Shown piece by piece: positions 1 to 5,390 of a stretch of 5,820 bases of DNA. A model generated the notes under the pieces. That model ran no database searches. It was not told where the DNA came from and was given only the letters and a program-made list of their open reading frames with translations. The DNA lies in the NCBI GenBank assembly GCA_958453575.1, contig CAUDYH010000092.1, forward strand, positions 1 through 5,820, in the 5' to 3' direction. Each line of letters begins with the position of its first letter. Within the stretch, counting starts at the first letter, position 1. A program made the position numbers and the translations under genes. Source of the stretch: an uncultured Collinsella sp. (GTDB lineage: Bacteria > Actinomycetota > Coriobacteriia > Coriobacteriales > Coriobacteriaceae).

Positions 1-302
1 TTGCCGGTTATGCCGCGATGACGTGCTATGGCGTCGTTGGTATGGCCGAACAGCTCCAGGGCGCCGAGAGCGTGCGCCTGCTTGCCGGTCAGCGCCTCCG
101 CAAGGGCGTGCTTGTCTCCGCCGACGAGAACGGCCTTACGGTCGATCTTCACGTCGTGCTCGAGAACGGCGTCAACATGAAGTCCGTCTGCCACAATCTT
201 TCGAGCTCCGTTGCCTTCACCCTGCAGGAGATCGCCCAGATCGATCCCGCCAGCCTTAAGATCGGCATTCACATCGACGCGCTCAAGAGCCGTCTGAACT
301 AG
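1..302 (+). CDS. Asp23/Gls24 family (YloU-like) protein, 5' end cut off by the window edge
   Basis: The reading frame is open from base 3 to a TAG at 300-302 and enters with AGYAAMTCYGVVGMAEQ. The ATG at base 18 lies inside the conserved 'AGYAA..CYGVVGMA' block of Asp23/Gls24 proteins, so it is an internal methionine and the true start lies upstream. About 20-25 N-terminal residues are probably missing, judging by the family's usual 110-130 residues. Visible family features are the GVVGMA segment, then KGVLVSADENGLTVDLHVV (two beta strands), the ENGVNMKSVCHNL segment, and a C-terminal 'LKIGIHIDAL' strand. The family is small and cytosolic. In staphylococci Asp23 is membrane-anchored and linked to envelope stress, but the biochemical role is not established. 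A YloU-like gene directly before a DAK2 gene is the classical arrangement in Firmicutes, and the 27-base gap to the next gene suggests cotranscription. The family call is solid; a specific function cannot be given. Confidence 0.88.
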   Translation, partial: AGYAAMTCYGVVGMAEQLQGAESVRLLAGQRLRKGVLVSADENGLTVDLHVVLENGVNMKSVCHNLSSSVAFTLQEIAQIDPASLKIGIHIDALKSRLN

Positions 303-329
303 CATCCGAAAACGGAGATTCAAATACCC

Positions 330-1991
330 ATGATTGCAAAGACCATTCGCACCTGTTTTCCGATCGCTGCGGCTGCCGTTTCCGACAAGGCCGAGGAGAT
401 CAACAAGCTCAACGTCTTCCCCGTACCCGACGGCGACACCGGCACCAACATGTCGCTCACGCTCGCCTCGGTGACTAAGGAGCTTTCCGCCCTTCCTGCC
501 GATGCCGACATGGAGGCCATCGCCGGCGCCATCACCCACGGCTCCCTGATGGGTGCCCGCGGCAACTCCGGCGTCATCACCTCGCAGATCCTGCGCGGCG
601 TGGCCGAGGGTCTCGTCTCTGCCGATGAGCCCATTGCGTCTGCCAACATCGCCTTCGCCTTCCGTCGTGCCGTCAAGGTCGCCTTCCAGGCCGTCCGCAA
701 GCCCATCGAGGGCACGATTCTCACGGTGCTGCGCGATGTTTCGACCAAGGCCGACGAGTGCGAAAAGAAGAAGTTCTCGGCCGAGGACGCGCTCGATGCC
801 ATCGTCGTCGAGGCCTACCAGTCCGTCGCCCGCACGCCCGACCTGCTGCCCGTTCTGAAGGAGAACGGCGTGGTCGACTCCGGCGCCTTTGGCTTTGCCA
901 TCTTCCTGGAGAACTTTGTTGCCGCCGCTCTTGGTCGCAGCACTGTTGTCGAGGATTTCTCCGCCACGTTTGATTCTGCTGGCTCTGCCCGCGACGCAGC
1001 CCTCGGCCGCGTTGAGATCGAGGCCAATGACGACTGGGAGGGCTCGGAGTTCCGCTACTGCAACGAGTTCCTCTTTAAGGCCGACGCCCCGTTTGACGAG
1101 GACGAGTGCCTTAAGTTCCTGGGCTCCATGGGCGACTGCGAGCTGCTTGTGGGTGCCTACCCCGACTACAAGATTCACGTGCACTCCAACACCCCCAACC
1201 TGGTGCTCGAGCACATGTTGCAGCTTGGCCAGATCTACGAGGTCTTTATCCACAACATGGAGATGGAGGCCCACGACCGTACCGCTAAGATTCACGAGGA
1301 CCAGGAAAAGGCCGCCGAGCCCGCCAAGGCGTTGGGCTTTGTCGCCGTTGCCGCCGGTTCGGGCGAGGCCGACATCCTCAAGTCCCTCGGCGTCGACGTG
1401 ATCGTGTCGGGTGGCCAAACCATGAACCCCTCGACTGCCGATCTGCTGGGCGCCGTCGACCAGGTCAACGCGACCTCGGTCATCATCCTTCCCAATAACG
1501 GCAACATCCGCATGGCTGCCGAGGCTGCCGCTTCTGCCTGCACCGACAAGAAGGTTGCCGTCGTTCCCACCAAGACCGTCCCGCAGGCGTTCTCCGCGCT
1601 GTTCGCAGTCCTGCCCGATTCCGAGCTCGAGGACGCCGTTGCCGCCATGGTCGACGCCATCAGCGAGGTTCGCGATGGCGAGGTCACCCGTGCCGTGCGT
1701 GATTCCAGCGCCTCTGACGGCTCTCCGATTCACTCCGGTGACGTCATGGGTATCATTGCCGGCTCCATCGACGTGGTCGGCTCCGATGTGAAGCAGGTCA
1801 CGCTCGACTGCATTAACCGCATGCAGGAGGAAGAGGAGGGCGACGCGCTGACGATTCTGGCCGGCGAGGAGCTGTCCGATGAGGCCTTCCAGGAGATCGT
1901 CGACGCCATCGAGGAGGCTCAGCCCGACCTGGAGATCGACGCCCATCGTGGCGAGCAGCCGCTCTATCCCGTGATCTTCTCGATCGAGTAG
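330..1991 (+). CDS. fakA: FakA/YloV-like DAK2-domain fatty acid kinase, ATP-binding subunit
   Basis: The 553-residue length matches FakA (about 550). FakA, working with a fatty-acid-binding FakB (DegV family) partner, phosphorylates fatty acids to acyl-phosphates for phospholipid synthesis in the cytosol. Domains seen: an N-terminal DhaL/DAK2 kinase domain (about 1-205) with the Mg-ATP loop NVFPVPDGDTGTN at 28-40 (D34, D36, T37, N40), the GARGNSG loop at 75-81 and NGVVDSGAFG at 179-188. A middle domain (about 225-325) carries C244 in FRYCNEFLF and H283/H285 in KIHVHSN, matching the Cys and His-x-His zinc site of staphylococcal FakA. A C-terminal DAK1-like domain (about 333-553) contains SGGQTMNPST at 360-369 and LPNNGNI at 387-393. 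The ATG at 330 has GGAGA at 314-318, 11 bases upstream, which is an acceptable but not ideal spacing. No fakB/degV gene is in the window, so the partner must be encoded elsewhere. Fatty acid kinase activity is inferred from motifs; the DAK2 family assignment is certain. Confidence 0.92.
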   Translation: MIAKTIRTCFPIAAAAVSDKAEEINKLNVFPVPDGDTGTNMSLTLASVTKELSALPADADMEAIAGAITHGSLMGARGNSGVITSQILRGVAEGLVSADEPIASANIAFAFRRAVKVAFQAVRKPIEGTILTVLRDVSTKADECEKKKFSAEDALDAIVVEAYQSVARTPDLLPVLKENGVVDSGAFGFAIFLENFVAAALGRSTVVEDFSATFDSAGSARDAALGRVEIEANDDWEGSEFRYCNEFLFKADAPFDEDECLKFLGSMGDCELLVGAYPDYKIHVHSNTPNLVLEHMLQLGQIYEVFIHNMEMEAHDRTAKIHEDQEKAAEPAKALGFVAVAAGSGEADILKSLGVDVIVSGGQTMNPSTADLLGAVDQVNATSVIILPNNGNIRMAAEAAASACTDKKVAVVPTKTVPQAFSALFAVLPDSELEDAVAAMVDAISEVRDGEVTRAVRDSSASDGSPIHSGDVMGIIAGSIDVVGSDVKQVTLDCINRMQEEEEGDALTILAGEELSDEAFQEIVDAIEEAQPDLEIDAHRGEQPLYPVIFSIE

Positions 1992-1992
1992 G
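1986..1992 (+). promoter_or_regulatory. Weak ribosome binding site for recG overlapping the fakA stop codon
   Basis: GAGTAGG lies 9 bases before the recG ATG at 2002 and contains the fakA TAG stop. It matches the anti-Shine-Dalgarno poorly compared with the sites of rsmD, coaD and the last gene. No better start with a stronger site exists nearby: the next in-frame ATG is at residue 68, inside the OB-fold region. Ribosomes finishing fakA probably reinitiate at recG; this is inference. Confidence 0.4.
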
Positions 1993-2001
1993 CATCTGCC
2001 C

Positions 2002-4179
2002 ATGTCCGAGCTGTGCTCCGTGCCGCGCGTCTCGGAGCGCTTTGCCCAGAGCAATGCGCTCGACGAAGATATCGCGCGACTCAAATATGTTTCAGGTAAA
2101 CGTGAGGAGGCCCTTCGCCGTCTGGGAATTCGGACGGTGGGGGACCTCCTTCTCCATATCCCTCATCGTTACCTCGACTTTACTCGTTCGTGGTCCATCG
2201 AGATGGCGCCCATCGGTACCGTGTGCACTATCATCGCCACGGTCGACCGCATCGTCCAAAAGCAGCCGCGTCCGCGCATGCAGGTGACCGAGGTCTCACT
2301 CGTTGACGAGACGGGCGTGCTACAGGTCGCCTTTTTCCGCCAGCCCTGGATTGCCCAGCAGCTTAAGCAGGGCGACCGCCTGGCCGTGATGGGCAAGGTT
2401 GAGTTTGCCTACGGTTTTAAGCAGATGGCCTCGCCGCACTTTGAAAAGCTCGAGGAAGGGCGTGCCGCAGGCACTATCCTGCCGGTCCATTACGTCAGTG
2501 ATGGCGTGAGCCAGGCGTGGATGCGCCGCATCGTAAGCGGCGCGCTCGAGGTCGTCGGCAATCCCTTCGACCCGATTCCCGCACGCTTGCGCGTTAAACG
2601 TCGCCTGATGAGCAATGCTCGTGCGCTTCGATCGATCCACTTTCCCTCGAGCATGGCTGAGCGCGACATCGCACGCCGGCGTCTTGCCTACGAGGAGTGT
2701 CTCTACCTGCAGCTGGCGCTGCGTCTGCGCAACGACGGCGGCCTGGTCGATGTGGTGCCCTATGCCCACACCGCGGGCGAGCACCTGGTCGCGCTCAAGC
2801 AGGCCCTGCCGTTTTCGCTGAGCAACGAGCAGGAGGCCGCGTTCCAGGATATCCTGCGCGATATGTGCGATGGCGGGCGCGTGATGAACCGCCTGCTGCT
2901 GGGCGATGTCGGTACCGGTAAGACCGCCGTTGCCGCCTGCGCGCTGGCTGTGGCTGCCGATAGCGGCACGCAGGCCTGCGTTATGGCGCCCACGGGCGTG
3001 CTGGCGCGTCAATATGCCGATAAGACCGGCCCCTTGCTCTTGCAGGCTGGCATGACCTGGGCGCTCCTGACGGGCGCCACGCCGGCGGCCGAGCGCGAGC
3101 GGATCCATGCCCAGCTGGAATCGGGCGAGCTTGATGTCCTCTTTGGCACCCACGCGGTGCTTTCGGATAACGTGGCGTTTAAGCATCTGTCGCTCGTGGT
3201 CATCGATGAGCAGCACCGGTTTGGCGTCGGCCAACGCAACGCCCTGCGTGCGAAGGGCCCTGGTGCCGATCTGCTCGTTATGACGGCAACGCCCATCCCA
3301 CGTACGCTGGCGCTTTCGGTCTACGGCGATCTGGACACGAGCATCATCCGCCATCGGCCCGTCCCTGGCGCTGGCGTGACGACACGCGTGCTTACCGAGT
3401 CGAGCCGCGACCTTGCCTATGGCGCCATCCGCGAGGCGCATGAAAAGGGTCAGCAGGCCTACGTGATTTGCCCGCTCGTGGAGCCGAGCGACTCGGCCGA
3501 TGAGCTTGAGGATGTGCCCGGTATCGTCCGTGACGACGAGGGTCGCGTAACCGTGCCCGTGCCGCTGCACGATACGGCAACCGAGCTCGACCGCCTACGC
3601 CTGGCGTTGCCGGGGCTTACCATCGAGCGTCTTCACGGCCGCATGCCGGCGGGGGAGAAGGATCGCGTGATCGACGCCTTCAAGCGCGGCGAGATCGACG
3701 TGCTCGTTTCGACCACGGTGGTCGAGGTGGGCGTCGACGTGCCCAACGCCACCGTCATGGTCATCGAGAACGGTGAGCGCTTTGGCTTGGCGGCCCTGCA
3801 CCAGCTGCGCGGCCGCGTGGGCCGCGGCAGCGTGTCGGGCACCTGCCTGGTCATGACGCACTCCAAGGGCAACGGCGCCGCTTCGGCGGCGCAAGACCGT
3901 CTCCAGTCGCTCGAAAAGACCTCGGACGGCTTTACGCTCGCCCAGATGGACCTTCGTCTGCACCACGAGGGCGAAATCCTGGGGTACCGCCAGCATGGCG
4001 GTGTGACTCTGCGCTTTGTCGACCTGGATGCCGACGAGGAGCTGATCGAGTGGGCCCATTTGGACGCGGTCGAGCTCTTGCGGTATGCTTGCAACCTTGA
4101 CTCCGTGGCGACGCGCCCCCTGCGCGATGCGGTCGCCATGCGATATCGACACATTTTTAAGGAGGTCAGCGGAGGATGA
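2002..4179 (+). CDS. recG: ATP-dependent DNA helicase RecG
   Basis: This superfamily 2 double-stranded DNA translocase reverses stalled forks and migrates Holliday junctions. At 725 residues it is slightly longer than E. coli RecG (693). An N-terminal wedge region has LRRLGIRTVGDLLLHIPHRY (38-57) and an OB-fold at about 70-150. Helicase motifs follow in order: Q-motif-like LSNEQ (273-277), Walker A GDVGTGKT (301-308), Ia APTGVLA (329-335), Ib-like LLTGAT (355-360), FGTHAVL (381-387), DEQH box DEQHRFG (402-408), III MTATPIPRTLAL (427-438), V STTVVEVGVDVPNA (570-583) and VI HQLRGRVGRG (600-609). The C-terminal translocation segment is at about 641-680. Oddities: G332 replaces the usual Glu of motif Ia, HHEGEILG (654-661) replaces RGPGE.LG, and an insert-like acidic stretch lies at about 494-527. 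The ATG at 2002, 10 bases after the fakA stop, is the only sensible start because the wedge begins near residue 20. Its ribosome site is weak (GAGTAGG, 1986-1992, overlapping the fakA stop), suggesting translational coupling. Confidence 0.97.
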   Translation: MSELCSVPRVSERFAQSNALDEDIARLKYVSGKREEALRRLGIRTVGDLLLHIPHRYLDFTRSWSIEMAPIGTVCTIIATVDRIVQKQPRPRMQVTEVSLVDETGVLQVAFFRQPWIAQQLKQGDRLAVMGKVEFAYGFKQMASPHFEKLEEGRAAGTILPVHYVSDGVSQAWMRRIVSGALEVVGNPFDPIPARLRVKRRLMSNARALRSIHFPSSMAERDIARRRLAYEECLYLQLALRLRNDGGLVDVVPYAHTAGEHLVALKQALPFSLSNEQEAAFQDILRDMCDGGRVMNRLLLGDVGTGKTAVAACALAVAADSGTQACVMAPTGVLARQYADKTGPLLLQAGMTWALLTGATPAAERERIHAQLESGELDVLFGTHAVLSDNVAFKHLSLVVIDEQHRFGVGQRNALRAKGPGADLLVMTATPIPRTLALSVYGDLDTSIIRHRPVPGAGVTTRVLTESSRDLAYGAIREAHEKGQQAYVICPLVEPSDSADELEDVPGIVRDDEGRVTVPVPLHDTATELDRLRLALPGLTIERLHGRMPAGEKDRVIDAFKRGEIDVLVSTTVVEVGVDVPNATVMVIENGERFGLAALHQLRGRVGRGSVSGTCLVMTHSKGNGAASAAQDRLQSLEKTSDGFTLAQMDLRLHHEGEILGYRQHGGVTLRFVDLDADEELIEWAHLDAVELLRYACNLDSVATRPLRDAVAMRYRHIFKEVSGG
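4159..4166 (+). promoter_or_regulatory. Strong ribosome binding site for rsmD inside the recG 3' end
   Basis: AAGGAGGT, a near-perfect Shine-Dalgarno match, ends 9 bases before the rsmD ATG at 4176. It lies within the last codons of recG (FKEVSGG). A second GGAGG at 4171-4175 directly abuts the ATG and is too close to act for this start. The strong site settles the start of rsmD. Confidence 0.85.
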
Positions 4180-4832
4180 GAATCATCGGCGGCGAATGGC
4201 GCGGTCGTAAGATCGAGGAGCCCCGTGGTCGCGATGTCACCCGCCCCACGACCGATCGTGTGCGCGAGGCATGCGCATCTATGGTCATGTCGGCATTTGA
4301 CTTCGATCTGGACGAGGTCCGCGTGCTGGACGCCTTTGGCGGCTCCGGCGCCTTAGGGTTAGAGATGCTCTCACGTGGCGCCCGCTCGCTCACGACGTTC
4401 GAGATCGATCGGAATGCCGCGCGGCTCATTATCAAGAATATCGAGTCGCTCTGCCGTGACCGTGCGCGTTGGCGCGTGGTAACGGGCGACATGCTGGCGA
4501 GCGCCTCGCGCGGTCGTGTGCCGGGCGGCCCCTTTGATCTGGTCCTGCTCGACCCGCCCTATGCTTTTGGTACCGAGCCGGTCGAGATACTGCTGCAGAA
4601 CCTGGCTCAGCAGGGTCTGCTTGCACCTGGCGCTTATGCCCTGTTTGAGCATGCCGCCGCCGATGCGGGCGCGCATCCGGCAGGCTTTGAGATCGTGCGC
4701 GAGAAGCGCTACGGCATTACCTCGGTCGACCTGCTTCGTTGGGTCGGCGATGACGATGGTGAGGAAGATTGCGCCGGCACCGATGCTCACAACACCGATG
4801 CCATGACGGTTCAGGAGAACGCCCATGAGTGA
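4176..4832 (+). CDS. rsmD: 16S rRNA (guanine(966)-N(2))-methyltransferase RsmD
   Basis: RsmD uses S-adenosylmethionine to methylate N2 of G966 in 16S rRNA during small-subunit assembly. The 218-residue product begins MRIIGGEWRGRKIEEP, the family's typical 'RIIgG.wrGrkl' opening, followed by RPTTDRVREA (23-32). The SAM-binding motif I is VLDAFGGSGALGLEMLSRGA at 50-69, followed by the acidic strand end FEIDRN at 75-80. The catalytic/base-binding DPPY is at 126-129 (LLDPPYAFG). EKRYGITSVDLLRW near 176-189 is the family's closing strand. After about residue 190 there is an extra hydrophilic, acidic tail (GDDDGEEDCAGTDAH... to the end), making the protein about 20 residues longer than E. coli RsmD (198). 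The start overlaps the recG stop (ATGA, 4 bases) and its end overlaps coaD by 8 bases, so it sits in the middle of a coupled operon. rsmD next to coaD is a widespread gene pair. Confidence 0.96.
   Translation: MRIIGGEWRGRKIEEPRGRDVTRPTTDRVREACASMVMSAFDFDLDEVRVLDAFGGSGALGLEMLSRGARSLTTFEIDRNAARLIIKNIESLCRDRARWRVVTGDMLASASRGRVPGGPFDLVLLDPPYAFGTEPVEILLQNLAQQGLLAPGAYALFEHAAADAGAHPAGFEIVREKRYGITSVDLLRWVGDDDGEEDCAGTDAHNTDAMTVQENAHE
4813..4819 (+). promoter_or_regulatory. Ribosome binding site for coaD inside the rsmD 3' end
   Basis: AGGAGAA ends 5 bases before the ATG at 4825 and lies in the last codons of rsmD (VQENAHE). It supports 4825 as the coaD start and the resulting 8-base overlap with rsmD. 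Confidence 0.75.
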
Positions 4833-5322
4833 CACCATCAACCGCGTGATCGTCCCGGGCACCTTCGATCCCATCACGTTTGGCCATATCGACGTCATCC
4901 GCCGCGCCCGCCGCATCTTTCCCAGCGTGATCGTCGCTGTCGCCGAGTCGCAGGGTAAAAACGGTGTGGGCACCACGTTTATGCTGGATGAGCGCGTGGC
5001 GCTGGCTCGTGAGGCGCTCGGTGATATCGACGGCGTCGAGGTCCTGCCCTTTACCGGCCTCTTGGTCGACTTCGCTCGCGAGCAGGGGGCGGGGGCTGTG
5101 GTCAAGGGCCTGCGCGCCATGACCGACTTTGAGTACGAGCTGCAGCAGGCAGACCTCAACTATCGCTTGGATAACGAGCTGGAGTCCATCTTTGTCATGA
5201 GTGCGCCGCAGTACGGCTATATCTCGAGTTCGGTCGTTCGCCAGATCGCCTCGCTCGGCAGCGATGTATCGACGTTTGTCCCGCCCAACGTGGTCGAAGC
5301 GCTCAGACACCGCTTTTCGTGA
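4825..5322 (+). CDS. coaD: Phosphopantetheine adenylyltransferase (CoaD)
   Basis: CoaD transfers AMP from ATP to 4'-phosphopantetheine, giving dephospho-CoA and pyrophosphate, the penultimate step of coenzyme A synthesis, in the cytosol. The 165-residue length fits the family (E. coli 159). The nucleotidyltransferase signature PGTFDPITFGH is at 11-21 with the T-x-G-H motif at 18-21, H21 being the catalytic histidine. K45 in ESQGKNG corresponds to the family's conserved substrate-binding lysine. KGLR at 94-97 is followed by DFEYELQQADLN (101-112), and the second ATP-site motif YISSSVVR is at 132-139. FVPPNVVEAL (151-160) is the normal C-terminus. The KGLR form (Lys where E. coli has Arg) resembles actinobacterial enzymes. 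The start at 4825 places the usual 'RVIVPGTFDP' strand at residue 7. All expected catalytic elements are present and the gene looks intact. It is the last gene of the tightly packed run before a 68-base gap. Confidence 0.97.
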   Translation: MSDTINRVIVPGTFDPITFGHIDVIRRARRIFPSVIVAVAESQGKNGVGTTFMLDERVALAREALGDIDGVEVLPFTGLLVDFAREQGAGAVVKGLRAMTDFEYELQQADLNYRLDNELESIFVMSAPQYGYISSSVVRQIASLGSDVSTFVPPNVVEALRHRFS

Positions 5323-5330
5323 CGTTTTTT
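5295..5330 (+). terminator. Possible weak intrinsic terminator after coaD
   Basis: CGAAGCG (5295-5301) can pair with CGCTTTTCG (5311-5319) around a 9-base loop, with two bulged T residues, forming a short stem that overlaps the coaD end. Six T residues follow at 5325-5330. The stem is short and imperfect, and five bases (TGACG) separate it from the T-run, so this is a poor match to a classical terminator. Read-through into the next gene is quite possible. Confidence 0.25.
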
Positions 5331-5355
5331 ATTGCCTGGTGGCATGTGGTAAACT
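5326..5355 (+). promoter_or_regulatory. Candidate sigma-70-type promoter with extended -10 for the last gene
   Basis: TAAACT at 5350-5355 is a fair -10 hexamer and is preceded by TGG (5347-5349), giving an extended -10 element. No good -35 is present: TTTTTA (5326-5331) has an 18-base spacing but matches poorly, while TTGCCT (5332-5337) matches better but is only 12 bases away. An extended -10 can work without a strong -35. The predicted transcription start would be near 5361-5363. The region is locally AT-richer than its surroundings, which supports a regulatory role. Confidence 0.45.
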
Positions 5356-5380
5356 AGCACGATGATATGTTACCTATGAA

Positions 5381-5386
5381 AGGAGA
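5381..5386 (+). promoter_or_regulatory. Ribosome binding site of the SepIVA-like gene
   Basis: AGGAGA, within AAAGGAGACC, lies 4 bases before the ATG at 5391. It is a strong site in non-coding sequence and fixes the start of the last gene. No other candidate start lies upstream in the same frame within the gap. Confidence 0.75.
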
Positions 5387-5390
5387 CCGG

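Noticed and set aside
18..302. Treating the ATG at base 18 as the true start of the first gene
   Set aside because: The frame is open upstream to the window edge and encodes AGYAA, part of the conserved Asp23/Gls24 block, so the methionine is internal.
889..1401. 170-codon plus-strand frame inside fakA
   Set aside because: It overlaps fakA in another frame. Its Ser/Pro/Thr/Arg-rich low-complexity translation is a typical frame-shadow of GC-rich Ala/Asp codons.
2320..3570. 416-codon open frame on the minus strand opposite recG
   Set aside because: It lies entirely antisense to the well-supported recG helicase domains. Its His/Arg/Ala-rich translation shows no family motif; long antisense frames are expected in GC-rich coding DNA.
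3595..4154. Two overlapping minus-strand frames of 173-185 codons opposite the recG 3' half
   Set aside because: They are antisense shadows of the conserved RecG motif V-VI region, overlap one another in different frames and lack motifs.
4371..5159. 262-codon open frame on the minus strand opposite rsmD and coaD
   Set aside because: It spans two certain genes and their overlap, has a low-complexity Arg/Ser/Ala composition and no recognisable domain.
5332..5355. TTGCCT (5332-5337) as the -35 partner of TAAACT
   Set aside because: The spacing is only 12 bases, far from the 16-18 needed by sigma-70-type promoters; the extended -10 alone is the better explanation.
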